The translations under genes were made by a program, and so were the position numbers. A model generated the notes under the pieces. The model saw only the letters and a program-made list of their open reading frames with translations, was not told the DNA's origin and made no database searches. This document shows positions 1-9,388 of a stretch of DNA of 64,000 nucleotides, in pieces. Origin of the DNA: an uncultured Ulvibacter sp. (lineage in GTDB: Bacteria; Bacteroidota; Bacteroidia; Flavobacteriales; Flavobacteriaceae); assembly GCA_943789105.1 (NCBI GenBank), contig CALSSW010000004.1, positions 263,672-327,671 of the forward strand, read 5' to 3'. Numbering within the stretch: position 1 is the stretch's first letter; every line of letters begins with the position of its first letter.

Positions 1-1071
1 TTTACCTTCTACATTGTCACCAATTTTAAGTTCTTCACCAAGAGCATCCCAAGGGTGTGCGCTTAATTGTTTAAGACCTAATTGTATACGTGTTTTATCC
101 TCATCAAAGTCAAGGATTACAACGTTTAATTTCTGGTCAAGCTCTACAATCTCGTTAGGGTGGTTGATACGAGACCAAGAAAGGTCTGTAATGTGTACCA
201 ATCCATCTACACCACCAAGATCTACAAAGACACCATAAGAAGTAATGTTTTTAACAACACCTTCTAATACTTGTCCTTTTTCAAGCTGCCCAATGATTTC
301 TTTTTTCTGCTCTTCGATATCTGCCTCGATAAGCGCTTTGTGAGATACAACAACGTTTTTAAATTCGTGGTTGATTTTCACAACCTTGAATTCCATTGTT
401 TTGTTAACGTATACATCGTAGTCTCTAATAGGCTTCACATCAATTTGTGAACCTGGTAAGAACGCTTCAATTCCAAATACGTCTACAATCATACCACCTT
501 TGGTACGACATTTAACAAAACCATTAACGATTGTTCCTTCATCGTGTGCTTTATTTACACGATCCCAAGCCATAATAGTTCTGGCCTTACGGTGAGAAAG
601 AATTAATTGACCAGTTGCATCTTCACGCACATCAATTAAAACCTCTACTTTATCTCCAACTTTTAAACCTGGATTGTAACGGAATTCATTTAATGAAACA
701 ACACCTTCAGATTTTGCGTTGATGTCTATAATAGCATCACGGTCTGAGATATGTACCACTTCACCTTGTACTACTTCATCATCTAAAGTATCTACAAAAT
801 TCTCTGTTACTAGTTTTTCAAACTCTAACAACTTACCATCATCTACAGGATCAATTCCTTCTTCGTAGTTGTGCCAGTTAAAATCTGTTAAGAATTTTTC
901 GGGATTTAATTCCTTAAGAGAAGGTTCTCTTTTTGGTTTTTCAGCAGCCTGCGGGTTTGTAGCTTCTGCTGTTTCTTGAACTTCTAAAGCAGGAGCTTCT
1001 ACTTTTGGAGTTCTTTTTCTTGGTTTCTTAGCAGCTGGTTTTACTGCCTTTTCTTTTGCTTTTTCAGCCAT
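1..1071 (-). CDS. rpsA: 30S ribosomal protein S1 (C-terminus beyond left edge)
   Basis: S1 binds mRNA on the small ribosomal subunit and helps translation start on weak or structured leaders. That matters in Bacteroidota, which mostly lack strong Shine-Dalgarno sites. From the ATG at 1069-1071, 357 codons are visible. They show a Lys/Ala/Pro-rich basic N-terminal tail of about 45 residues, a linker, then consecutive S1 (OB-fold) repeats near residues 100-170, 185-255 and 270-340. The third carries the hallmark 'SYGVFVDLGG' and 'GLVHITDLSW', and a fourth begins at the edge. The frame is open to base 1, so only the 3' end is missing. Downstream of cmk on the same strand, but with its own strong promoter and a long leader. 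Identity is certain. Confidence 0.97.
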   Translation of the reverse strand, partial: MAEKAKEKAVKPAAKKPRKRTPKVEAPALEVQETAEATNPQAAEKPKREPSLKELNPEKFLTDFNWHNYEEGIDPVDDGKLLEFEKLVTENFVDTLDDEVVQGEVVHISDRDAIIDINAKSEGVVSLNEFRYNPGLKVGDKVEVLIDVREDATGQLILSHRKARTIMAWDRVNKAHDEGTIVNGFVKCRTKGGMIVDVFGIEAFLPGSQIDVKPIRDYDVYVNKTMEFKVVKINHEFKNVVVSHKALIEADIEEQKKEIIGQLEKGQVLEGVVKNITSYGVFVDLGGVDGLVHITDLSWSRINHPNEIVELDQKLNVVILDFDEDKTRIQLGLKQLSAHPWDALGEELKIGDNVEGK

Positions 1072-1235
1072 TTGATAATTTTTGTAGCCTCTTGTAATGA
1101 TTCTATTTATTTAGAAAAAAACAAGACTTTACTTTGTATTCTACAAGCCTGTAATAGTAAAACGATAAACCCGTAGAAGGATTATATTTATTTTATGTAC
1201 CCAAATTGCTATTACAACACCGTCAAAATGGGCTG

Positions 1236-1266
1236 CAAAAATAATTCTTTTCTTTCAATTCCCAAA
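1236..1266 (-). promoter_or_regulatory. Bacteroidota-type promoter of rpsA
   Basis: Read on the minus strand this is TTTG (1263-1266), a 19-base spacer, then TATTTTTG (1236-1243), an exact match to the Bacteroidota consensus TTTG-N19-TAnnTTTG. Transcription would start near 1229, leaving a leader of about 155 bases before the rpsA ATG. The rest of 1072-1360 holds no open frame. The long leader could carry an S1 autoregulatory site, which is inference. Confidence 0.75.
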
Positions 1267-1360
1267 GTGATAGGGTAAATAATTACGATAGTCAACAAGC
1301 TAAAAAAAAGCAATTTTAAGGCTCTCAGAAAAATGCATTAAAATTTATTCTCCTGCGCTT

Positions 1361-2056
1361 TTATATACGGCCAGCTATTCTGTCTTTGGCTAGTTGTAGA
1401 ATGACATGAAACTGGTCTTCCAAATTCATGTGGCTATTATCAATAACAATGGCATCCTTGGCTTTAATAAGAGGTGAATCTTTACGAGTAGAATCTATAT
1501 AATCTCTCTCCACAACATTTTTCAAGACATCCTGCAACGAAACCTCATCTCCGCTAGCGGTAAGTTCGTTATAGCGTCTTTGAGCTCGTGTTGCGGCGGT
1601 GGCATCTAAAAATATTTTAAGCTCTGCCTCTGGAAATACAACAGTGGCTATATCACGACCATCCATAACAATGCCCTTATTTTGCCCTAATTTTTGTTGT
1701 TGGCTAACCAATTTGGCGCGTACAGCAGAAATGGCTGCAACAGGACTTACAAGCCCTGAAACAGCTAAAGTTCGTATTTGTTTTTCAACGTTGACACCAT
1801 TTAAATAGACTTCTGCAACACCCGTGCTAAGATTTTTTTTAAAATCAATAGTAATTTCTTGTAAGGTATTTTCTAAAGCGCTTTGATCTACTTTAGCCTC
1901 CTTGATAAATCCTTGTTGCATAGCAAATAGGGTAACTGCACGATACATAGCTCCTGTGTCTACATAAATATAGTCTAGCCAATCTGCTAGTTGCTTTGCA
2001 AGAGTGCTTTTTCCGGTAGAAGAAAAACCGTCAATGGCAATGGTTATTTTTTTCAT
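1361..2056 (-). CDS. cmk: cytidylate kinase
   Basis: Phosphorylates CMP and dCMP with ATP in pyrimidine nucleotide supply; cytoplasmic. The 231-residue product has the family length. The P-loop is at residues 10-18 (GFSSTGKST), followed by the CMP-kinase signature 'YVDTGAMYRA' near 31-40, the 'DGRDIATVVFPEA' substrate/NMP-binding segment, and the lid region with 'DATAATRAQRR'. The start codon overlaps the stop of porQ by one base (TAATG arrangement at 2054-2058), so the two are probably translationally coupled. Downstream lies the separately promoted rpsA. Nothing unusual in the sequence. Confidence 0.96.
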   Translation of the reverse strand: MKKITIAIDGFSSTGKSTLAKQLADWLDYIYVDTGAMYRAVTLFAMQQGFIKEAKVDQSALENTLQEITIDFKKNLSTGVAEVYLNGVNVEKQIRTLAVSGLVSPVAAISAVRAKLVSQQQKLGQNKGIVMDGRDIATVVFPEAELKIFLDATAATRAQRRYNELTASGDEVSLQDVLKNVVERDYIDSTRKDSPLIKAKDAIVIDNSHMNLEDQFHVILQLAKDRIAGRI

Positions 2057-3075
2057 TATTGTAAGTCTATATTAAGTCCAAAAAAACTACTAGATGCAGC
2101 AGTATTGTATTTTGAAAATGAATAATTTAATCTCACTTTATTTAGCTTAATTCCAAATCCAGCACTCAAACCAGCGAATGCCCTGGTATCTATTATACGT
2201 AATTCTTCTGCACGCCTAAAATTATATCCAAACCGTATATTAAAGCCACTTTCAGGAAACAGTTCAATCCCAAGAATAACGTGACGAAATGCCTCGTCTA
2301 TAAAATTAATGTTTTCTGTGGTAACAACTCCCTCCAAATCTGTGGTTTCTCTATCTGGATTTGAAAAAGCCAAATCCCACCGCTGCATATTCTCTAAAGT
2401 AAAATGCCAACGAATTGGTATGCGTTCTAGAATTTGTGATGCCCCTAGAATGATTTCAAAAGGAAGCGGCTCAAGGTCTATATCATATGGTGTGAGTTGG
2501 GTACCTATGTTTCTAGCAACACCCGTTATTTGTAAATCCCAATCTTCATGGACATACATGATACCCAAATCTGCTGCGACTCCAAAGGAACTGTATTGTT
2601 CTAATTGAGATGATATAAACTTAATAGTACCTCCATAATGAAAATTAGTGAAAGGGATGTTACGGGCGTGCCCTACAGAAATTGCTACCTCTGATCCAGA
2701 GAAACTATTTGTAGCATTACCTTGAGAGTCGTAGCCAGCAAAATCTCCGTAGTTTATATAGGTAATACCTGCATGTATAACCTGAGTGTATCTATCCCAA
2801 GAATATGCGTAAGCTACTGTACCATAATTAACATCTGACAAATAGTTATTGTAATTGACAGACAATTGTTTATCCATCTTAGAATTAATTGCAGCGGGGT
2901 TAAATAATCCTTGAATTGGATCATAATCGTAATTGGTAACTATTTTACCTCCCAAAGCAGCTTGACGTGGGTCATTAACTAGATTCAAAAACTGGTAGGT
3001 TGAGCGCCCTCCTATTTGCCCAAAGGCAGATAAAGTTATCAGAGAGGTTACTAAAAATAAAACCTTTTGGTTCAT
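2056..3075 (-). CDS. porQ: type IX secretion system protein PorQ
   Basis: PorQ is an outer-membrane beta-barrel of the PorV/PorQ group that works with PorZ and PorU in the attachment complex of the Bacteroidota T9SS. The protein opens with a signal peptide (MNQKVLFLVTSLITLSAFGQ) and the family's typical mature start 'GGRSTYQFLNLVNDPRQAA'. The remainder is a run of alternating aromatic beta-strands ending in an outer-membrane-like C-terminus. I place the start at 3075 because the four residues added by the upstream ATG at 3087 precede the signal peptide. Length is about 339 residues. The stop overlaps the cmk start, a flavobacterial arrangement I recognise. The T9SS cargo protein at 15.8 kb agrees with a functional system. 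Confidence 0.88.
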   Translation of the reverse strand: MNQKVLFLVTSLITLSAFGQIGGRSTYQFLNLVNDPRQAALGGKIVTNYDYDPIQGLFNPAAINSKMDKQLSVNYNNYLSDVNYGTVAYAYSWDRYTQVIHAGITYINYGDFAGYDSQGNATNSFSGSEVAISVGHARNIPFTNFHYGGTIKFISSQLEQYSSFGVAADLGIMYVHEDWDLQITGVARNIGTQLTPYDIDLEPLPFEIILGASQILERIPIRWHFTLENMQRWDLAFSNPDRETTDLEGVVTTENINFIDEAFRHVILGIELFPESGFNIRFGYNFRRAEELRIIDTRAFAGLSAGFGIKLNKVRLNYSFSKYNTAASSSFFGLNIDLQ

Positions 3076-3158
3076 AGATGGCGGCAAAGAATTCTTCAGT
3101 ACAATAACGAGTGTAAGTATACTTTATTTTCAACAGAAAATAAAAGAGTTTTACAATT

Positions 3159-3194
3159 AAAAACAGCTAGAAAATATACCCTAGCTGGTTTTAA
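3159..3194 (-). terminator. terminator after lon
   Basis: Inverted repeat: AAAAACAGCTAG (3159-3170) against CTAGCTGGTTTT (3181-3192), with one bulged G and a 10-base loop. On the minus strand it is followed by a T-rich run. It lies just past the lon stop codon at 3203. Confidence 0.6.
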
Positions 3195-3202
3195 TAATCA
3201 TC

Positions 3203-5653
3203 TTATAGTTTTTTAGCATCTTTCACCCTTTCTTTGGTTAAGGCAAAGGCTAAAACATCACTCATTTCTCTTACATAATGAAAGGTTAAGCCTTTTAGAT
3301 ATTCTGGTTTAATTTCATCTATATCTCGTTTGTTTTCCTCACACAGCAAAATTTCTTTAATACGTGCTCTTTTGGCTGCAAGTATTTTCTCTTTTATTCC
3401 TCCAACAGGTAATACTTTACCACGAAGAGTAATCTCTCCTGTCATGGCCAAACTCTTCTTTACTTTACGCTGGGTAAATAATGATACCAATGAGGTTAAC
3501 ATGGTAATTCCTGCACTTGGGCCATCTTTTGGGGTTGCTCCTTCAGGCACATGGATGTGTACATTGTACTTTTCGAAAACTTCTTGTTTAAGACCAAGTT
3601 TCTCTGCGTTAGATTTTATGTATTCTAAGGCAATAGTGGCAGATTCCTTCATAACCTTACCCAGGTTTCCTGTCATATTAAGTGTGCCTTTACCTTTACT
3701 AATGGTAGATTCAATAAACAAAATATCTCCCCCAACACGAGTCCAAGCAAGACCAGTGACAACACCTGCTACCTGGTTGTTTTCGTATTTATCTCTCTCC
3801 AATCTTGGAGCTCCTAATATCTCAATAATATCTTCATTGCTTATCTTAATGTTGTAAGGCTCCTCCATTGCAATTTTCATAGCAGCATAACGTACTGTTT
3901 TTGCAATTTGCTTTTCTAGACCACGAACACCGCTTTCTCTAGTATAGCCTTCCACAATTTTTTCTAGTTGGACCTTACCCACTGTAAGATGCTCTTTGGT
4001 TAGTCCATGCTCTTTTAATTGCTTTGGTAGTAAATGCTGCTTGGCTATTTCAACTTTTTCTTCAATGGTATACCCAGTAACGTTAATAATCTCCATACGG
4101 TCTAAAAGTGCCGGCTGTATGGTACTTAAACTATTGGAGGTTGCAATAAACATTACCTTAGACAGATCATATCCTAGTTCTAGAAAGTTATCATAGAAAG
4201 AACTGTTTTGCTCAGGATCTAACACCTCTAAAAGTGCAGAAGAGGGATCTCCTTGACTTCCTATAGAAAGCTTATCGATTTCATCTAGTACAAAAACTGG
4301 GTTGCTTGTTCCTGCTTTTTTAAGACTTTTTATAATACGCCCCGGCATAGCTCCAATATAGGTTTTACGATGTCCTCGGATTTCGGCTTCATCTCGTAAA
4401 CCGCCCAAAGAAATACGTATGTACTCTCTACCAAGTGCCTCGGCTACAGATTTTCCTAATGAAGTTTTACCAACTCCTGGAGGCCCGTACAAACAAATAA
4501 TGGGTGATTTCATGTCGTTACGTAATTTTAAAACGGCAAGATATTCTATAATGCGTTTTTTAACATCATCAAGACCATAATGATCTCTATCTAATATTTT
4601 CTTGGCGCGTTTTAAATCAAATTTATCTTTACTGAATTCATTCCAAGGCAATTCTAAAAGAAGGTCTAAGTAATTTTTCTGAATACTAAACTCTGCAACC
4701 TGAGGATTTAAGCGTTGCATTTTAGACAATTCTTTGTTGAAATGTGCTGCGGTGTCTTCATTCCATTTTTTTGCCTTACCGCGCACTCTCATAGCCTCTA
4801 TCTCAGCTTCAGATGTACTTCCTCCTAATTCTTCCTGAATGGTTTTCATTTGCTGATTCAAGAAATACTCACGCTGCTGTTTGTTGATATCATTGTGCAC
4901 CTTGGTATGGATGTCTTTTCTTAGAGAGAGTTTCTGCAACTCCATATTCATGTACCTGAGTGTTTCTAGAGCTCTTTCTTGCAAGTCATTTATTTGCAAT
5001 AGTTTCTGCTTTTCTGCAACAGATATATTTAAATTAGAAGAAACAAAGTTGATTAAAAATGAAGGACTCTCTATGTTTTTTATAGCAAAAGATGCATCGC
5101 TAGGAATGTTAGGACTGTCTTTGATTATAGCCAATGATTTCTCTTTAATAGTCTCTACAATTACCAAAAACTCTTCATTGTCTTTTGCAGGTCTAGCCTC
5201 CTCTACAGCTCTTACCGTTGCAGTAAGATAAGGCTCTGTGGTAATCACCTCTGCCACTTGAAAACGTTTTTTACCCTGTATGATAACCGTAGTATTCCCA
5301 TCAGGCATTTTTAGCACCTTTAAAATCTTAGCTACCGTACCAATGGTATTAATATCTTCAATGCCTGGATCTTCCTCCCCTTCCTCTTTTTGAGAAACAA
5401 CACCAATGATTTTACCTTCTTTATTAGTTTGATTTATTAGCTTAATAGACTTATCTCGCCCTGCCGTTATTGGCACTACAACTCCTGGAAATAAAACCGT
5501 ATTGCGCAATGGTAAAATTGGTAGTATTTCTGGTAAGTCTTCATTGTTCATTTCCTCTTCATCCTCTGAGGACATCAAGGGAATAAATTCTGCATCGTCT
5601 TGAAATTCCTGAAATGACAAACTGTCTAATAAGGATACTTTTGATTTTGACAT
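3203..5653 (-). CDS. lon: ATP-dependent protease Lon
   Basis: Cytoplasmic AAA+ serine protease that removes damaged and short-lived regulatory proteins. The 816 residues carry, in order, an acidic N-terminal leader, the LON substrate-binding domain (about 40-250), a long coiled-coil-rich linker, the AAA+ domain with Walker A GPPGVGKT near 387-394 and Walker B 'VFVLDEIDK', and the C-terminal protease domain. The catalytic dyad is Ser713 in 'DGPSAG' and Lys756 in 'GGIKEK'. Full family length with all key residues present. It is transcribed alone: a hairpin follows it, and about 270 bases of non-coding sequence precede it, in which I found no convincing promoter match. Confidence 0.97.
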   Translation of the reverse strand: MSKSKVSLLDSLSFQEFQDDAEFIPLMSSEDEEEMNNEDLPEILPILPLRNTVLFPGVVVPITAGRDKSIKLINQTNKEGKIIGVVSQKEEGEEDPGIEDINTIGTVAKILKVLKMPDGNTTVIIQGKKRFQVAEVITTEPYLTATVRAVEEARPAKDNEEFLVIVETIKEKSLAIIKDSPNIPSDASFAIKNIESPSFLINFVSSNLNISVAEKQKLLQINDLQERALETLRYMNMELQKLSLRKDIHTKVHNDINKQQREYFLNQQMKTIQEELGGSTSEAEIEAMRVRGKAKKWNEDTAAHFNKELSKMQRLNPQVAEFSIQKNYLDLLLELPWNEFSKDKFDLKRAKKILDRDHYGLDDVKKRIIEYLAVLKLRNDMKSPIICLYGPPGVGKTSLGKSVAEALGREYIRISLGGLRDEAEIRGHRKTYIGAMPGRIIKSLKKAGTSNPVFVLDEIDKLSIGSQGDPSSALLEVLDPEQNSSFYDNFLELGYDLSKVMFIATSNSLSTIQPALLDRMEIINVTGYTIEEKVEIAKQHLLPKQLKEHGLTKEHLTVGKVQLEKIVEGYTRESGVRGLEKQIAKTVRYAAMKIAMEEPYNIKISNEDIIEILGAPRLERDKYENNQVAGVVTGLAWTRVGGDILFIESTISKGKGTLNMTGNLGKVMKESATIALEYIKSNAEKLGLKQEVFEKYNVHIHVPEGATPKDGPSAGITMLTSLVSLFTQRKVKKSLAMTGEITLRGKVLPVGGIKEKILAAKRARIKEILLCEENKRDIDEIKPEYLKGLTFHYVREMSDVLAFALTKERVKDAKKL

Positions 5654-5858
5654 AGTATGGTGTAAGACATTGTGTCACAAAAAAACAATGAAACAAAGTC
5701 GTTAATTAAATATATTATATACTACTAATGTATTGAAAACACTGACGCTCATATAAATTAGTAGTTATTCCAACATATATATTTCAATATGTATGCCACA
5801 TACTACAGTTACAATAGCAGTTTTTAATCACTTAAGTCTTGTGTGTATAAAAAAAATT

Positions 5859-5892
5859 AAAAAGCCTTTTCAAAATATCGAAAAGGCTTTTT
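5859..5892 (-). terminator. rho-independent terminator of the triple-repeat lipoprotein gene
   Basis: Perfect 13-base arms, AAAAAGCCTTTTC (5859-5871) and GAAAAGGCTTTTT (5880-5892), with an 8-base loop. On the minus strand a run of T follows. It lies 29 bases past the stop at 5921. It may act in both directions, but no plus-strand gene ends here. The remaining bases of 5654-5858 are AT-rich and show no gene. Confidence 0.8.
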
Positions 5893-5920
5893 GTGATGTG
5901 TAAGAAATACTTTTTGTCTG

Positions 5921-7360
5921 TTACAGTAAATTTACATTAAATACTCCTTCTGTTATTTGAATTACGGTAGGATCAACACCATCAGGATTTACTGCCGTAA
6001 AAATAAATCGTGCACTTATATCTCCTGTTTCACTATCATAGCTATCTATTGTGAGTGTTCCCGGGTTTGATACAAATTCAATATCACTGCCCTCTCTTTT
6101 GTAGAGTCCAATAGTTTCATCTCCATTTACAAGCTCAGTACTCATTGGATATTCTCCGGGGGTAATAGTATCTGAAGGAAAGCCAATTTTCATTGTTTTA
6201 CCGTCTTCTAGGGTAGCTGTTACAAAGGTGACAATCATGCCGTTTACCTCTTGGTTTGAAAGTTCAAGGGTGTCGTTTACTCCAGAGGGCTCAAAATTGG
6301 CCCCATCAATTAATGCCTGAAATGGAATTAGTGCAGGAGGTTCAGTTCCTTCAAAATATACTTTAAAGCTTCCTTGTGTTACTTGGTATACTGAAGAATC
6401 TTCTCCAAGTGGGTCTCTAGCAGTAAATGAAAAATTAGCCTCTATAATACCATTTTGTGTATCAAACTGGGTAAATGTAATGCTTCCCGGATTAGAACTT
6501 AAATTTTCTCCACCAATATTTGGGTTATAAATACCTATGAGCTTTGTACCATCAGAGATACCATCTTCCATATCAAAGGTTCCAACACCCATATCAAATG
6601 GAATATCTATTCGCATCATAGATCCTGTTGCAGTTTGCGCCTCAACTTTAAACACCATATCGTCACCTACTGTATTTAGTGTGGTTTCTAATAATATATC
6701 TACATGTTCTTGACCATCTACAAGTGCGAAAAATTCATCTACATCAACTGGGTCTTCTGCACCACCACCACCGGGATCACCGCCGCCTGGATTTTCATCA
6801 AAGGTCATTTGAATGTCATTAAAGACTCCTTGAGTTATGGATGCATTTTGTATGATAACATCTCCGTTGGAATCTACAATTGGATCTCCATTAGCATCTA
6901 AAGCGGCTCTAGTGCCAACAAAACTAAAAGAACCAGAAACAATTAATTCAGTTTCATTGTAGGCGTTAATATTCATGTTACCACTACCGCCAGTATCTGC
7001 CAAAGTAATAAATGGGTTTGTTGGTGATTGTACATCAAAATAACTTGCTCCATTAGTAGAAGTACCATCAAGTGTTAAATCATAACTTCCAGTTGCAAGC
7101 GGAGAGGCCGTTAAAAAAATGGCCGTATTGTTGGCAGAAACACCTGTGATTGTAAAATCACCATCTACATTTACAGAAGCTGTAGTAAATGCAGCTGTAA
7201 AAGCCACGCCATTAACAATTGCTGTGAATGAACCTGGAACAATCTCTCCAGAGGTATCTTGTTGAGGGAATTGACCTTCTAAGGGTTCATTGGTACAAGA
7301 AGTAAATTGAAGTGCTAAAAAAGCAATTAACATCCAATTAAAAAGTTGTAATTTTTTCAT
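5921..7360 (-). CDS. lipoprotein with three DUF6252-like repeats
   Basis: Probable cell-envelope lipoprotein of unknown function. Starting from the ATG at 7360, the signal peptide ends in lipobox 'QFTSC' followed by TNEP. Three related modules of about 110-140 residues follow. Each opens with a beta hairpin of the type 'FTAIVNGVAF', 'FFALVDGQEH' or 'FQALIDGANF', and each closes with 'ITQGVFN', 'VTQGSFKVYF' or 'ITEGVFNVNL'. A glycine-rich linker, 'GGGDPGGGGAED', separates modules one and two. This is the layout of DUF6252 proteins, which usually carry fewer copies. The ATG at 7393 would add residues ahead of the signal peptide and is rejected. It lies 59 bases downstream of an MFS gene on the same strand. 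Confidence 0.7.
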   Translation of the reverse strand: MKKLQLFNWMLIAFLALQFTSCTNEPLEGQFPQQDTSGEIVPGSFTAIVNGVAFTAAFTTASVNVDGDFTITGVSANNTAIFLTASPLATGSYDLTLDGTSTNGASYFDVQSPTNPFITLADTGGSGNMNINAYNETELIVSGSFSFVGTRAALDANGDPIVDSNGDVIIQNASITQGVFNDIQMTFDENPGGGDPGGGGAEDPVDVDEFFALVDGQEHVDILLETTLNTVGDDMVFKVEAQTATGSMMRIDIPFDMGVGTFDMEDGISDGTKLIGIYNPNIGGENLSSNPGSITFTQFDTQNGIIEANFSFTARDPLGEDSSVYQVTQGSFKVYFEGTEPPALIPFQALIDGANFEPSGVNDTLELSNQEVNGMIVTFVTATLEDGKTMKIGFPSDTITPGEYPMSTELVNGDETIGLYKREGSDIEFVSNPGTLTIDSYDSETGDISARFIFTAVNPDGVDPTVIQITEGVFNVNLL

Positions 7361-7419
7361 AAGTACGTATGTTTTCCTTTGTAATAACAGCAAACTTAAC
7401 TAAAAATTGTCTAGTATTA

Positions 7420-8730
7420 CTATTTTCTTGGTACGCGTAAAAGTAAAATAACGCCAACAATAAAAAACAAGACTAAAAATAAAATAGCATTCCGCATACT
7501 ACCCGTAATTTGATCCACAAAACCATAGACCAACATTCCTACTACAATTCCTATTTTTTCTGCCACATCAAAGAAACTAAAATAGGATGTAGTGTCCTTA
7601 GTATCAGGTAAAAACTTTGAATATGTTGAGCGTGAAAGTGCTTGTATGCCTCCCATTACCAGGCCTACAAAACCTGCTGTAATATAAAATTCTAAGGGCT
7701 GTGTGACAAAATATGCAACTATACATAAAACAAGCCAAATGCAATTAATAAAAATTAATGTAGCAATATTTCCAAACCTACTTGAGGCGCTAGAGGTCAA
7801 AAAAGATCCTAAAACTGCCACCAATTGGATAATCAAAATACTAGAAATAAGCCCTAATGTTTTCTTGTCTGAACCTCCCCAATTAATTTCTTGTTCTCCA
7901 AAATAAGTAGCCACTAACATTACCGTTTGTACTGCCATACTATACACAAGAAAAGCAATTAAAAACCTTTTTAACTGAGTGTTATCTGACAGAGATTTTT
8001 GTACCTGTTTTAGTTCTCTAAAGCCATTTAAAATAACATTTTTGTTTACTTTTTTTGATGATTTTGTTCCACTTGGTAGGTAGTAAAAAGAATATTGGCT
8101 AAATCCAATCCACCACATACCTACTGTTATAAATGAAATTTTCATTGCCTGTATACTTGCATCATCTCCAGATATACCAAATAGTTCTGGCTTTAATATC
8201 ATAACAAGATTAAATAGAAGTAAAAAAACACTACCTATATATCCTAAAGAAAATCCTTTAGCGCTCAAACTATCTTGCTGCTCTTTGTAAGCAACATCTG
8301 GCAGGTATGAATTGTAGAAAACCAAACTACCCCAAAAACCGACTAAGGCTAAAAAATAAGTAAAAAGACTTAAGTATATATTTTCAAGAGAAAAAAAATA
8401 CAAACCCATACAAGATAAGGCCCCTAAATAGCAGAAAAATTTCATGAATTTTTTCTTGTTACCAACATAGTCTGCAATACCAGATAAAAGTGGAGATAAA
8501 AACGCTACTACCAAAAATGCAGCTGCTGTTGTATAAGTAATTAATGGAGTGCTGCGTATTTGAGAATCAAACACAGAAACTGTTTCTATGCCATATTTAC
8601 TAAATAATGCGCCATAAAAAATAGGAAAAACGGCAGAGGCTATCACTAAACTATACACAGAGTTTGCCCAATCATAAAATGCCCAAGCATTACGTAATTC
8701 TAAAGATCCCTTCTCCAATTTAACCATCAT
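7420..8730 (-). CDS. MFS transporter, UMF1/Atg22-like family
   Basis: Integral inner-membrane protein of 436 residues with about twelve hydrophobic segments. The N-terminus 'ELRNAWAFYDWANSVYSLVI' matches the start of the UMF1/Atg22-like branch of the major facilitator superfamily. Transport substrates of the bacterial members are not established, so none is proposed. Other MFS features are the loop motif 'SGIADYVGNKKKFMK' between early helices and 'GGIQALSRSTYSKFLP' near helix 10. Two adjacent ATG codons (8730 and 8727) are possible starts. It is probably cotranscribed with the downstream lipoprotein gene, since the gap is only 59 bases. Confidence 0.85.
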   Translation of the reverse strand: MMVKLEKGSLELRNAWAFYDWANSVYSLVIASAVFPIFYGALFSKYGIETVSVFDSQIRSTPLITYTTAAAFLVVAFLSPLLSGIADYVGNKKKFMKFFCYLGALSCMGLYFFSLENIYLSLFTYFLALVGFWGSLVFYNSYLPDVAYKEQQDSLSAKGFSLGYIGSVFLLLFNLVMILKPELFGISGDDASIQAMKISFITVGMWWIGFSQYSFYYLPSGTKSSKKVNKNVILNGFRELKQVQKSLSDNTQLKRFLIAFLVYSMAVQTVMLVATYFGEQEINWGGSDKKTLGLISSILIIQLVAVLGSFLTSSASSRFGNIATLIFINCIWLVLCIVAYFVTQPLEFYITAGFVGLVMGGIQALSRSTYSKFLPDTKDTTSYFSFFDVAEKIGIVVGMLVYGFVDQITGSMRNAILFLVLFFIVGVILLLRVPRK

Positions 8731-8902
8731 GTATATTTTCTGCTAAATTAAAAATATCATCTTACAATGCAGTTTTTTTTTGAAGAATGTATTTTTATTG
8801 TAAACACTTTTTATATTTCCCACTAATAGAAAAAATACTTTGGCACGTAGTTTGGTATTAATTAAAAAAAGTTTTTATTTTTTTACAAAACACATTTATA
8901 TC

Positions 8903-9370
8903 ATGAAAAAAATATTCATACCACTCTCTCTCTCTAGTTTATTATTTCTAAGTTCTTGTTACACAAACAATGAGACTATAGAACAAACTATTTTAAATCA
9001 AGTTTTTGAAACAACAGTCAGTTTTACAAACTCAAATGATTACAGTCAACTCGTAAATATACCGCAAGACATAGTGGTGTATGAAAGTGATGTTATTTTA
9101 GTTTATTGGCTAGAAGATGTAATCTCTGATGGCTCTGGAGGCACCTTTGATGTATGGACTCCTTTACCCCAAACAATATATACCACACAAGGTAGTTTCC
9201 AATACAGTTTTAATCATACCTTTATAGATGTATTTTTGTTTTTGCAAGGAGATATAAATCTTGACAGTCTTAGCAGTAGTCTAACTAATAATCAAACCTT
9301 TAGAATTGCAGTAGTTGGAGCAGAATTCGCAAAAACAAACCCTAGTATGGAGCAGGTGTTGGGTTTATAA
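8903..9370 (+). CDS. small lipoprotein, unknown function
   Basis: 155-residue predicted lipoprotein. The start at 8903 gives a clean lipoprotein signal, 'MKKIFIPLSLSSLLFLSSC', with the acylated Cys near residue 19. An upstream in-frame start at 8840 would bury it behind 21 residues and is rejected. The mature part is beta-rich and polar, with Asn/Asp/Thr, Trp and aromatic residues, and shows no catalytic motif I recognise. It is followed after 18 bases by the exported MsrB gene, so the two may be cotranscribed and both act in the envelope. The 170-base gap before it separates it from the divergent MFS gene. Only an N-terminal and compositional description is possible. Confidence 0.7.
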   Translation: MKKIFIPLSLSSLLFLSSCYTNNETIEQTILNQVFETTVSFTNSNDYSQLVNIPQDIVVYESDVILVYWLEDVISDGSGGTFDVWTPLPQTIYTTQGSFQYSFNHTFIDVFLFLQGDINLDSLSSSLTNNQTFRIAVVGAEFAKTNPSMEQVLGL

Positions 9371-9388
9371 AATTTAACTAAAAAAAAG

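Noticed and set aside
3330..3857. 175-codon plus-strand ORF inside lon
   Set aside because: Shadow of the lon reading frame on the opposite strand; low-complexity composition and no family pattern.
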